From positions 1 to 43,627 of the forward strand of contig CALVYF010000002.1 in NCBI GenBank assembly GCA_944372055.1: a DNA stretch of 43,627 nt, written 5' to 3'. The translations under genes were made by a program, and so were the position numbers. The first letter of the stretch is position 1. Each line of letters begins with the position of its first letter. Origin of the DNA: an uncultured Bacilli bacterium. GTDB taxonomy: Bacteria; Bacillota_I; Bacilli_A; RF39; UBA660. Below are positions 32,960 to 40,093 of this stretch, piece by piece. Below the pieces are notes generated by a model. The model did no database searches. It was given only the letters and a program-made list of their open reading frames with translations, and was not told the origin of the DNA.

Positions 32960-33124
32960 CTACTTTGCTTTTTTAAAGCTTTGACAGATGGTTTCTTCTG
33001 TTTTTTTACAGCAATCATTATTACATGTACAACTGATTTTTACTTCATCTAACTCACAACATCCTTCTTTACAGTTATTGTGTTTGCAAGACTCTACATC
33101 ACACTTAATTGTTCCTTTGCTCAT
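32960..33124 (-). CDS. Cys-rich small protein, DUF1540-like (54 aa)
   Basis: A 54-aa protein of the DUF1540 kind. The order is C8, C13, a CKHNNC segment, CC, CTC, CC and a final C near the ETICQSF segment, matching the family pattern C-x4-C-x-HN and TxCxSF. The many cysteines suggest metal binding or a redox role; the family function is unknown and some members occur in spore-formers. GGAGGT lies 6-11 nt before the ATG. No clear sigma-A promoter is seen. The frame is missed by length cut-offs but the ribosome site and composition support it. Confidence 0.8.
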   Translation of the reverse strand: MSKGTIKCDVESCKHNNCKEGCCELDEVKISCTCNNDCCKKTEETICQSFKKAK

Positions 33125-33178
33125 TATTATACCTCCTTTATTTATATTATTTCCTAGATAATAAAAAATATGTAAAAT

Positions 33179-33384
33179 TTAAAATGCTCTCAAATGAATT
33201 GAGTTGAACAACTATCCGTCTTTTTTTTTCTTAATCGATTTTATGAATCTTCTCTAAAATGAATTGAGATGGGGAATTATCTATCTTTTGTGTTTTCGAT
33301 TGATTTTACGGACTTCTTCTAAATTAAATCGAGATGGGTAATTGTTCATCTTTTTTACTTTTGATTCATTTCAGAGCACTTTAA
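33179..33384. repeat. Intergenic element with terminal inverted repeats and three 64-65 bp repeats
   Basis: The ends are 22-bp inverted repeats matching at 19 positions (33179-33200 and 33363-33384, shared core AGAGCA/TGCTCT). Inside are three degenerate tandem units of 64-65 bp beginning near 33192, 33257 and 33321. Units two and three each contain a small hairpin (AGATGGG...ATCT) with compensating pair changes. No transposase is present. It looks like a MITE-like remnant or a structured RNA. It is not a CRISPR, because the units vary along their whole length. Confidence 0.5.
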
Positions 33385-33676
33385 TATATTTAAATATAGG
33401 AGGAGAGGTGTATTGTATATTTATTTTATAAAAGATTAGTTAATATTATGGTGATATTATGCGTATAAAACATATGTATGCGTTGATAATTAATTAATTT
33501 AGAGTTAATATTGCTGCAAATAAAAAATGTATTTTATATATAATAAATACATTGTTATTTAATAGTAGTAGATTATATATATTTATATTATAGTGAATAT
33601 GAAAGTATTAATACTTATAATTATATAGTTTTTTTAATTATATCTAACTTCCTATAATTGATATTATGTTAACTTC
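33385..33676. other. Extremely AT-rich gap without a recognisable gene
   Basis: It contains an orphan ribosome-site-like run AGGAGGAGAGGTG (33398-33410) that leads only into a frame of eight codons. There is also a 9-bp inverted repeat (33526-33534 with 33545-33553) and the palindrome AAGTATTAATACTT (33603-33616). Otherwise there is nothing I can support as coding; it may be decayed sequence. Confidence 0.5.
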
Positions 33677-34228
33677 TTATTCTTCTATTTTATTATTTGT
33701 ATTCTCTAATACTGTATTGTTATTTATTATACATGGCTGAATTTCTTTTAATATCCTATTTATTACATAACTTTCTTCGTTTGGATAATTTGTATAAAAT
33801 GTCATAATTGGAATGTTGGCATTTTTACATATTTCATGTACTTTGATATCTCTGTATTTTCTTTTTGGTTGATGATGTGTTTGGTCATTCAATTCTATTA
33901 ATAGTAATAATTGGAAATCGTTTGTAAAAATTCCATAGTCTATATTTCTATATAATTCTGTGTGATATTTTGTATTGCTTGTTTTATTAATTATTGTGCT
34001 TAAGTTGATTTGTGGTATTACTTTATATTGCGGTTCTAACTTTTTTAGTTTGTTATAAAAATTTTTTTCTGTTATAGTTAGATAGTCTTTTTTTGTATAT
34101 ATTTTTTCATTATTTTCAATTTGTTTTTTTACTTTTCCTATTTTAGTATTTTCAAATAAAGTTTGGTTAATTACTCCTCCAATTAATCCTATTATAAAGA
34201 ATATAATTATATATCCAATTAGTTCCAT
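33677..34228 (-). CDS. Membrane-anchored DUF2726 (putative nuclease-fold) protein
   Basis: A 183-aa protein. One N-terminal membrane helix (about residues 4-24) is followed by a DUF2726-like domain: TEKNFYNKL at about 53-61, then a strand with NIDYGIF and LLLLIELNDQTHHQPKRKYRD (about 105-130). Its D...ELN...H pattern is that expected of a PD-(D/E)xK/restriction-endonuclease-like fold, and the domain ends with IPIMTFYTNY. Function is unproven; DNA binding or processing is inferred. The C-terminus is Asn-rich. AGGGGAG precedes the ATG. It follows the HTH regulator on the same strand, separated by that gene's terminator. Confidence 0.7.
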   Translation of the reverse strand: MELIGYIIIFFIIGLIGGVINQTLFENTKIGKVKKQIENNEKIYTKKDYLTITEKNFYNKLKKLEPQYKVIPQINLSTIINKTSNTKYHTELYRNIDYGIFTNDFQLLLLIELNDQTHHQPKRKYRDIKVHEICKNANIPIMTFYTNYPNEESYVINRILKEIQPCIINNNTVLENTNNKIEE

Positions 34229-34263
34229 ATTTATTCTCCCCTACTCTTTTCTTATTTTATAGT

Positions 34264-34287
34264 AAAAAAGATTCCTTTTTGGAATCT
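34264..34287 (-). terminator. Terminator of the HTH regulator gene
   Basis: Perfect 7-bp stem AGATTCC/GGAATCT (34269-34275, 34281-34287) with a 5-nt loop and a T run on the minus strand. It overlaps the stop codon. Confidence 0.75.
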
Positions 34288-35053
34288 ATACTTTTCTTGA
34301 TTGAATTTCTGCAATTTTTTCAAATACTTCTTTGGCATTATCTTCATTAATTTCTGTATATCCTAGTTCAGCAAGGGCTTGTACTTTTGCAGAGTTTAAT
34401 TCCTGGGTCCTAGATAGTTTTTCTTCCTTCTTATGTTCAATATCTTGTACGAAACGTTTATGAGTTTCGCTAATCTTATTTTTTGATGCTCCACCGTTAT
34501 TGTATAGTGTCATAGCACTAAACATAATACTTTCAAAAATAAATTGTTTATCGCTATTAAATACAAATTCCATTGGATCTGTGAATCCTAAAGATTTAGA
34601 CATATAAGCTAGAATATATTTTAATTCTTCTGTAGTTTCCATTGATTGTAAGAAGTGGTGTAAATATAAATAAGTATTATATGTATCTTTTGTTTTATCT
34701 GTTGCTAGTTTTTCTTTTAATAAATTGATGATGTCTGATAATAGTTCTTGTTCTTTTTTATTAAATCCTTTTAAATCTGCAATTACTTCTTTATTAGAAG
34801 AGTCTTTTACGCCTTCTTTTAATCTATTTTCTACTTCAATGATATATTCTCCATTAATTTTTATATCTTTTAGTTCTTCTATGCTTTCTATATTCAATAA
34901 ACTTAGCAATTTAGCAGCTTTTTCTTTTGGCCAGTCATTTAAGTTTTCTATTGCTAGATAATTATATAGCATCTGTCTTGAAACTCCTAAATACTTGGCT
35001 AATCTAACTTTGCTAATTCCTAGTTCAGTTAATACTACGTTTAATTCTTTCAT
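34286..35053 (-). CDS. Helix-turn-helix (XRE-like) regulator
   Basis: A 255-aa protein. Residues about 8-35 form a helix-turn-helix: LGISKVRLAKYLGVSRQMLYNYLAIE, with SRQMLYNY as the likely recognition helix, in the XRE/Cro style. The remainder is helical and charged: a coiled region near 90-110, then a domain with YLYLHHFLQSMETTEEL and DKQFIFESIMFSAM that I do not recognise, and a C-terminal KVQALAELGYTEI segment. Its promoter has a near-palindrome just upstream of the -35 box, so autoregulation is plausible. AGGAGGG is a strong ribosome site. The targets are unknown. Confidence 0.75.
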   Translation of the reverse strand: MKELNVVLTELGISKVRLAKYLGVSRQMLYNYLAIENLNDWPKEKAAKLLSLLNIESIEELKDIKINGEYIIEVENRLKEGVKDSSNKEVIADLKGFNKKEQELLSDIINLLKEKLATDKTKDTYNTYLYLHHFLQSMETTEELKYILAYMSKSLGFTDPMEFVFNSDKQFIFESIMFSAMTLYNNGGASKNKISETHKRFVQDIEHKKEEKLSRTQELNSAKVQALAELGYTEINEDNAKEVFEKIAEIQSRKV

Positions 35054-35076
35054 TTTTTATTTACCCTCCTAATATA

Positions 35077-35119
35077 ATTATAGACATATTGACAATAATA
35101 ATCAAGTGTAAATTGACAC
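35077..35119 (-). promoter_or_regulatory. Promoter and possible operator of the HTH regulator
   Basis: On the minus strand, TTGATT (35100-35105), a 17-nt spacer and TATAAT (35077-35082). Immediately upstream, GTGTAAATTGACAC (35106-35119) is palindromic at 12 of 14 positions, a candidate operator. Confidence 0.65.
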
Positions 35120-35146
35120 GTTTTTGTATTTGAAATTTTGTCTAAT

Positions 35147-36181
35147 TTACTTTTCAATGTATGCGCCACCTAAACATTCTTTATTTTCATTATAAAAAAC
35201 GATTAGCTGGCCTGGAGTGATTGCACGTAGTTTATTTTTGAATTTTATTTTTAATCGATTTTGTTCTTCAGTGACAGTATCTACTTCTTCTAAATTACCT
35301 CTAGACCGTATTTTAGCGAATAATTTTGTTTTAAAGAATTCGTCTTTTTCAACTAAGTAGTTCATATTGATTGCGGTTAATTCTTGATTAAATAATTCGT
35401 TATTTGTGCCAACGATAAGACTATTATTTTTTGTATCTAATTGTATTACGTATAATGGTTCTTTATATGAGATGTTTAGACCTTTTCTTTGACCAATTGT
35501 ATAATTGAATAGACCTTTGTGATTTCCTAATACAGTTTTATCTGTTAATATTATTTTTCCTTCGACTTCTTCTTGTCCGTTTTTCTTTAAGAAAGTTTTA
35601 TAGTCGTCATTTGGGATAAAACATACTTCTTGACTATCTTTTTTTTCACTTACTGGTAGCTGATATTTTCGTGCTAATGTGCGAATTTCTTCTTTGCTTT
35701 GGAATTCATTTAAGGGAAATAAGACTTTTGGAAGTATTTCTTTTTTGATTTGACATAGAAAGTAAGATTGATCTTTCCCATCAGCTAGACTCATCATTAA
35801 GCGGTTGTTTTTTACTCTAGCATAGTGTCCTGTAGAAATATAGTCAGCCCCTAATTCTAGCGCTTTTTTATAAAATAGTCCAAACTTAAATAGTCTGTTA
35901 CATAATACACATGGATTAGGGGTTTTTCCTTGTTTATATGCAGCTATAAAGTTTTGTACGATTTCTTCTTTGAATTTTTCTTTTAAATCGCATACATAAT
36001 GTTTTATGTCTAATTTTTTACATATGGCTTTTGCATCTTCTATGGATTTTTTTGTTTCTTCGTTATCTAATAATTCTAGAGTTACTCCGATTACATTATA
36101 TCCTTTATCTTTTAATAAGCAGGCAGCAACAGATGAATCTACTCCTCCACTCATTCCTATTGCAACAGTTTTTCTTTCCAT
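35147..36181 (-). CDS. mnmA: tRNA-specific 2-thiouridylase MnmA
   Basis: A 344-aa enzyme that thiolates U34 of tRNA-Glu, -Gln and -Lys. The PP-loop SGGVDSS is at residues 11-17. The first catalytic Cys is in NPCVLCNR (about 98-105) and the second in QEVCFIPN (about 184-191). STGHYAR and TIGQRKGL are further family marks. Sulphur would come from a cysteine desulphurase relay encoded elsewhere. An AAAGGTGAT ribosome site lies upstream. Slightly shorter than typical (about 360-370 aa) but complete at both ends. It follows spoIIM on the same strand after a terminator. Confidence 0.96.
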   Translation of the reverse strand: MERKTVAIGMSGGVDSSVAACLLKDKGYNVIGVTLELLDNEETKKSIEDAKAICKKLDIKHYVCDLKEKFKEEIVQNFIAAYKQGKTPNPCVLCNRLFKFGLFYKKALELGADYISTGHYARVKNNRLMMSLADGKDQSYFLCQIKKEILPKVLFPLNEFQSKEEIRTLARKYQLPVSEKKDSQEVCFIPNDDYKTFLKKNGQEEVEGKIILTDKTVLGNHKGLFNYTIGQRKGLNISYKEPLYVIQLDTKNNSLIVGTNNELFNQELTAINMNYLVEKDEFFKTKLFAKIRSRGNLEEVDTVTEEQNRLKIKFKNKLRAITPGQLIVFYNENKECLGGAYIEK

Positions 36182-36222
36182 ATAATATCACCTTTTTTTA
36201 TTATATCGTAGATTTTCAAAAG

Positions 36223-36247
36223 AAAAAAGATAATAAGCTTATCTTTT
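36223..36247 (-). terminator. Terminator of spoIIM
   Basis: Perfect 9-bp stem (36225-36233 with 36239-36247) with a 5-nt loop and a T run on the minus strand. Confidence 0.75.
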
Positions 36248-36842
36248 ATAATAATATTAATATATTAGGAATAACATAACTTTCTACTACCGAAATAATA
36301 ATTGCATATAGGAAGAAGAAAATTCCTATTTTTATATATTGTCTGGTGATGGAGGACCAATTTTTTGTTTCTTTTTTAAAGATACATTTATAAATAGTGA
36401 TGGAAAAAGAAATAGCATAATAACTTAATAATAAACTTCCTAGCATATTGAAGATGTTTGGAATGCTATATATAAGTGATGTTATGCTTCCTTTTATTCC
36501 ATAAGTAATTAGGATACTTGTTAGAGAAAAGCCGGTGATAAAGCATTTAAAAGTGTGAATAATTAAGACTAATGGTATTCCTATTAGTGATAGTCCTAAT
36601 ACCCATAGAAGAATTGTTATTAGTATGTTATTTGAACAACTAGAAATTAGGGCCGATATATAGTTTACTTCATTTTTATTTATTTTATTTATAAATTCTG
36701 TAATACTACTTTTAATTAGTTCTTTGTTACTTTCAGATAATATTGCTGGAAATAGGCTTCCTATTATGGTAAATAGAATGGTTAGAATAGTTAATATTAG
36801 TAATAGTTTATTTTGTTTTAGTTCGTTTATTATTTTTTTCAT
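36246..36842 (-). CDS. spoIIM: Stage II sporulation protein M
   Basis: A 198-aa membrane protein of the SpoIIM/DUF95 family, part of the SpoIID-SpoIIM-SpoIIP machine that drives engulfment by peptidoglycan hydrolysis. About five membrane helices are visible. The conserved centre is LLWVLGLSLIGIPLVLIIHTFKCFITGFSL (about 78-107), followed by a YGIKGSITSLIYSIPNIF segment. The length matches the family (about 200-215 aa). AAGGAG precedes the ATG. It is divergent from the small 28-aa membrane peptide. Expression by sigma-E would be expected; I could not identify a convincing sigma-E promoter. Confidence 0.88.
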   Translation of the reverse strand: MKKIINELKQNKLLLILTILTILFTIIGSLFPAILSESNKELIKSSITEFINKINKNEVNYISALISSCSNNILITILLWVLGLSLIGIPLVLIIHTFKCFITGFSLTSILITYGIKGSITSLIYSIPNIFNMLGSLLLSYYAISFSITIYKCIFKKETKNWSSITRQYIKIGIFFFLYAIIISVVESYVIPNILILL

Positions 36843-36898
36843 AGTATCTCCTTTGTATATTCATATTCCTGGATGATTTGTACTATGAAAAAATTCAT

Positions 36899-36927
36899 TT
36901 TACTTTTTTCGCTATTTATTTTATAAT
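36899..36927 (+). promoter_or_regulatory. Promoter of the 28-aa membrane peptide gene
   Basis: TTTACT (36899-36904), a 17-nt spacer and TATAAT (36922-36927), divergent from spoIIM. Confidence 0.75.
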
Positions 36928-36947
36928 TATTATTGAGGTGTATAATA

Positions 36948-37034
36948 ATGAATCAAAAAGTTGTTAAAATAGTATCCATCATTTTAGTGGTTGTAATGGT
37001 TATTTCCTTTTTAAGTGTTTTGTTGTATTTGTAG
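36948..37034 (+). CDS. Tiny single-helix membrane protein (28 aa), Prli42/DUF4044-like
   Basis: A 28-codon gene for a peptide that is a short basic start (MNQKVVK) followed by one hydrophobic helix (about residues 8-28). It has all the marks of a real gene: a promoter at 36899-36927, a GAGGTG ribosome site 7 nt before the ATG, and a terminator after the stop. Size and layout resemble Prli42 and DUF4044 small membrane proteins of Bacillota; Prli42 anchors the stressosome in Listeria. The likeness is in layout, so the role is inference. Confidence 0.7.
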   Translation: MNQKVVKIVSIILVVVMVISFLSVLLYL

Positions 37035-37039
37035 AAGTT

Positions 37040-37066
37040 AAAAGACATCTTTTGATGTCTTTTTTT
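37040..37066. terminator. Bidirectional terminator after the 28-aa gene
   Basis: Stem AAAGACATC (37041-37049) with GATGTCTTT (37054-37062), a 4-nt loop and a T run. It also lies at the end of the convergent 100-aa gene. Confidence 0.85.
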
Positions 37067-37367
37067 ATCTTTCTATATATCCTTCTAGTTCGGGGATTAT
37101 ATCCTGTACAATTCCTTCTGGAATGTTATATTTATTTACGATATCATTGATTCTTTTTGTATCTTTTGCTAAGTACAGCATCAATATACCTGCGATACGA
37201 TTAGCTGTATATTGATCTAATACTTTTCTGTCTTCTGGTTTAATGTGGTATTTTCTGGTAATATTTAAAATTGGTCCATAGCCATATAAATAATTAGTTA
37301 ATGATTTAGCAATTAATTCTACATCTTTATTTTTGTCTGTTAATTTTACTTTTGTCCATACTTTCAT
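37065..37367 (-). CDS. Hypothetical helical protein (100 aa)
   Basis: Unrecognised 100-aa soluble protein, predicted all-helical, with alternating charged and hydrophobic residues. An AKSLTNYLYGYGPI segment (about 20-33) and the RIAGILMLYLAKDTKRINDIV region (about 57-77) are its most distinctive parts. A GGGGATGAGGAT ribosome-site region precedes the ATG. It is isolated by terminators on both sides, lying between spoIVB and the 28-aa gene. No function can be assigned. Confidence 0.7.
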   Translation of the reverse strand: MKVWTKVKLTDKNKDVELIAKSLTNYLYGYGPILNITRKYHIKPEDRKVLDQYTANRIAGILMLYLAKDTKRINDIVNKYNIPEGIVQDIIPELEGYIER

Positions 37368-37412
37368 ATCCTCATCCCCTGTCTGGTTATATATTTTAAC
37401 ATAATTTTATTT

Positions 37413-37444
37413 AAAAATAAAGAGACTTTTGCCTCTTTATTTTT
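37413..37444. terminator. Terminator of spoIVB
   Basis: Perfect 12-bp stem (37413-37424 with 37433-37444) with an 8-nt loop and a T run on the minus strand. Confidence 0.8.
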
Positions 37445-38423
37445 CTCCTTCTTCTAGCATGGTAGTAATAAAGATTCCGTATCCTTTTTTTGTATCATTA
37501 ACTATTACATAGTTTACTGCCCCTATAATTTTATTATTTTGTATGATTGGTGATCCACTCATTCCTTGTACTACGCCACCAGTTTTATTTAGTAATTCTT
37601 CATCAGTTATCTCAAAAAGAATATTTTTTGTTTTACTGTTTTTATCTATAGCTAGAATGTTAATCTCAAATTCTTCTACTTCATTATTTTCAATTACTGT
37701 TTTTATTGTAGCTTTTCCTGTTGCGATTTCATCTTTTATTCCTACCTCTAAAGTTTCCATATTACTTATTTCTTCTTGATAGTTTCCATAAATTCCAGTG
37801 ATATCATTATTGTCTATTTCTCCTTCTGATGTTGTTTTGTCGTAGTTTGCATTTTTTTCTCCGGCAGCACCATCTCTACTCTTTTTTATATTAGAAACAT
37901 TTGCTTTAAAAATTTTTCCATCTTTAATTTCAAATTTTTGAGCTGTTGTTGTTTCTATTATTTCGTGTCCTAAGGCACCAAACCGTCTTGTTCCTGGATC
38001 TATATATGTTAGTGTTCCAATTCCATTAATTTGATCTTTCACATATAGTCCAGTCTTTAGAACTTTATTTTCGTCTTCTAATAGTTGCATTTTTATTGTT
38101 TTTTCTTTATTGCCTCTTGTTATAGTAAAAATTGTTTCATTTTCATGTTCTTGTTTTAGAGCTTCTACCATCTCAGAAATACTGTTTACTTTAGTTTCGT
38201 TTACTTTGATAATTTTGTCTCCTATTTCAAAGCCAGCGTCTTTTGCTAGATAGGAATTATCTACTTCATAAAATCCGACAACTAATACGCCATTTGAGTT
38301 TACTTCTATTCCGATTGTTTTTCCTGATGCTATTATGTAGTCAGAATAAGCAAGTGTATTTATGGGAATAATAGTTATTGTTAGAAGAAGTATTGTTAGT
38401 AGTAATTTATTTTTTATTTTCAA
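37437..38423 (-). CDS. spoIVB: SpoIVB serine peptidase (S55)
   Basis: A 328-aa secreted serine peptidase with a PDZ domain. In B. subtilis it is made in the forespore and triggers pro-sigma-K processing. The N-terminal signal or anchor helix is about 5-25, and the PDZ domain about 40-110 (AKDAGFEIGDKIIKVNETKV). The S55 domain shows IGTLTYIDP, RRFGALGHEI (catalytic His) and VQGMSGSPII with the Ser nucleophile about 37 residues from the end. AVNYVIVNDTKKGYGI completes the match. GTG at 38432 overlaps the AGAGGTGAT ribosome site, so TTG at 38423 is preferred. Shorter than the Bacillus protein (about 425 aa). Confidence 0.92.
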   Translation of the reverse strand: MKIKNKLLLTILLLTITIIPINTLAYSDYIIASGKTIGIEVNSNGVLVVGFYEVDNSYLAKDAGFEIGDKIIKVNETKVNSISEMVEALKQEHENETIFTITRGNKEKTIKMQLLEDENKVLKTGLYVKDQINGIGTLTYIDPGTRRFGALGHEIIETTTAQKFEIKDGKIFKANVSNIKKSRDGAAGEKNANYDKTTSEGEIDNNDITGIYGNYQEEISNMETLEVGIKDEIATGKATIKTVIENNEVEEFEINILAIDKNSKTKNILFEITDEELLNKTGGVVQGMSGSPIIQNNKIIGAVNYVIVNDTKKGYGIFITTMLEEGEK

Positions 38424-38523
38424 AAAAATCACCTCTTTTCTTTACTACATTAATAGTTTGATTTTTCTCTCTTTTATTATGTTAAATAGTTTTTACCATT
38501 TACACTAAAAATTTACATTTTTT

Positions 38524-38552
38524 TTGATTTTTTTTATGTAGTTTGCTATAGT
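38524..38552 (+). promoter_or_regulatory. Promoter of the 259-aa membrane protein gene
   Basis: TTGATT (38524-38529), a 17-nt spacer and TATAGT (38547-38552), with an extended -10 TG at 38544-38545. Confidence 0.6.
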
Positions 38553-38573
38553 TATACTAGAGGTGAATTAGAT

Positions 38574-39353
38574 ATGGCATATAGTAATGAGGATCGTTTG
38601 GGAATTCCAGATTTTATGCAGAAGACTAATACTTATCATCAAAGACCTGCTTCATCGCAGTATAGGAGACAGACTAATGCTAGAAATATGACTGAAGATG
38701 ATTATGAAGTATATAAGGAAATGCGTAGGCGCTCTTTAGATAGGAAAAATATTCATGCTAAGCAAAGTAGAAAAAAAGTAGATAATAGTTTAAAAGGGCA
38801 ATTAAAAAGACATTGGAAAGGAATTGTATTTTCTATAGGTTTAGGTGCTGCTGTGTTTTCTGCTGATCAAGCTCTTGATGAACTTTTTCATGAGGCTGAT
38901 ATAATTAATCAGAATTCAGTTGTATCAGCAACTAGGCAAGCTGTTAGGGATCATGAATTAAGGACTGACAATGTAAGGAATTGGCAATTGAATACTTCAG
39001 GAGTTGAACAAGATGTGGATGCGATATTAGACAATGGAGGAGATCCGTTGATTGTACTGGGAACATTGGGCAATAGTTTAAATAAAACATATACTCAGGA
39101 TGAGTTAACTAGTATTGTAGAGCATTCTTTTGGTGAGAATCCTGATACTTTAGTTCGTAGTTTAAATCCTGAAAGATATGATGAGGGTATTCAAGATCCG
39201 GATTTTAAGGCAGATGTTAGGAATTATATCGTTCAGCAGACAGAAGCGGATATTGCTCGTAGTCATATAGATGCGAATTCTCAACTTGAAGCTATGCTTA
39301 ATTCTGGTCAAGGTATTCAAAATACCGGAGAGAAAGGTATGGGTGGTAAATAA
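38574..39353 (+). CDS. Hypothetical single-pass membrane protein (259 aa)
   Basis: Not recognised. The N-terminal 80 residues are polar and strongly basic (RRQTNARN, EMRRRSLDRK, KQSRKK, LKRHWK). A weakly hydrophobic helix at about 83-100 (GIVFSIGLGAAVFSADQAL) follows, then an acidic helical C-terminal domain with repeated Asn/Asp turns and a glycine-rich end (GEKGMGGK). The layout is that of a type II membrane protein with a basic cytoplasmic face, or possibly a nucleic-acid-binding tail. AGAGGTGA precedes the ATG. It overlaps the next gene by one base (TAATG), so the two are coupled. Confidence 0.72.
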   Translation: MAYSNEDRLGIPDFMQKTNTYHQRPASSQYRRQTNARNMTEDDYEVYKEMRRRSLDRKNIHAKQSRKKVDNSLKGQLKRHWKGIVFSIGLGAAVFSADQALDELFHEADIINQNSVVSATRQAVRDHELRTDNVRNWQLNTSGVEQDVDAILDNGGDPLIVLGTLGNSLNKTYTQDELTSIVEHSFGENPDTLVRSLNPERYDEGIQDPDFKADVRNYIVQQTEADIARSHIDANSQLEAMLNSGQGIQNTGEKGMGGK

Positions 39354-39577
39354 TGGATGAAGTAGAAATTTATTCTTTTGATGATAAAGATTATGTTTTA
39401 GTTACAAAGATTGATTCTTACTTATATCTTTCTAATGAAAAAGATCCACGAGATATGATGATTCGTAAGGAGGATGTTAACAATCCGGATTTATTACTTC
39501 CTATAGAAGATGATGAAGAGTTTGAGCATGCTTTGTTATTACTTACGAGAAGAAAATTAGAAACTGAGGAAAGTTAA
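39353..39577 (+). CDS. DUF1292-like small protein (74 aa)
   Basis: A 74-aa acidic protein resembling the DUF1292 family of Bacillota. It shows an N-terminal VEIYSFDDKDYVLVTKI strand pair, an SYLYLSNEKDP segment and an LPIEDDEEFEHALLLL helix, the family's typical ends. Function is unknown; members are often encoded near RNA- and translation-linked genes. It starts on the last base of the upstream stop codon and ends just before a strong bidirectional terminator. Confidence 0.75.
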   Translation: MDEVEIYSFDDKDYVLVTKIDSYLYLSNEKDPRDMMIRKEDVNNPDLLLPIEDDEEFEHALLLLTRRKLETEES

Positions 39578-39579
39578 TT

Positions 39580-39611
39580 AAAAAAGCAAATCATGTTTGA
39601 TTTGCTTTTTT
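39580..39611. terminator. Bidirectional terminator
   Basis: Perfect 14-bp stem (39580-39593 with 39598-39611), a 4-nt loop, and A and T runs on both sides, between convergent transcripts. Confidence 0.9.
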
Positions 39612-40076
39612 TCTTTGGGGACCTTTTTCAGGCCATTTCGTATATTCATTATATCCATGGGTATTATCTTCTGTTGGGTATACTGTATATGATGTGTGCT
39701 CCCAGTTGTATTTTTCTATACTTGGTGTTAAGTAGTTCAGCATATTTGAAGGAATAGCTATACATGGTTTTTCATTTTTTAATTCATAGATTGCTTGTTC
39801 AATTAGGTTATCAATAATTCCTTCAGTTAGATACTCAGGTAATATATTTATTGAATGAATTTGTTGTACACCTTGACTATTTTCAAAATCTATCCATCCA
39901 ATTACCTCATTTTTTTTCATTGCTATGACGGCATTCCTTCCATCCTGGTATGTAGAGATAGCAGGAATATTGTTTTCTTGAAAAGTTTCTATAGCTCTTT
40001 TCCTAATTTTTTCTAGTCTTCTTGGCGCTACTCCGTAGAGAATTGCCCCCTGTATATTTATATAGTTAATTTTCAT
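39591..40076 (-). CDS. Hypothetical protein, possibly GNAT-like (161 aa)
   Basis: A 161-aa soluble protein, not firmly recognised. A central pattern (AVIAMKKNEVIGWIDFE, then HSINILPEYLTEGIIDNLIEQAIYEL) recalls the strands and helix of a GNAT acetyltransferase fold, but the acetyl-CoA loop (Q/RxxGxG/A) is not seen, so this is weak. The C-terminus is polar and ends in the terminator stem. It lies 17 nt after xseB and is the last gene of the mutS-nusB-xseAB transcript. Confidence 0.6.
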   Translation of the reverse strand: MKINYINIQGAILYGVAPRRLEKIRKRAIETFQENNIPAISTYQDGRNAVIAMKKNEVIGWIDFENSQGVQQIHSINILPEYLTEGIIDNLIEQAIYELKNEKPCIAIPSNMLNYLTPSIEKYNWEHTSYTVYPTEDNTHGYNEYTKWPEKGPQRKKANQT

Positions 40077-40093
40077 ATTTATCCTCTATTTTG

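Noticed and set aside
33179-33384. CRISPR-like array
   Set aside because: Units differ along their whole length, there is no constant repeat with unique spacers, and no cas gene is in the window.
36843-36898. Sigma-E promoter for spoIIM
   Set aside because: TCATAGT and TATACAAA-like strings occur but at the wrong spacing for the sigma-E consensus.
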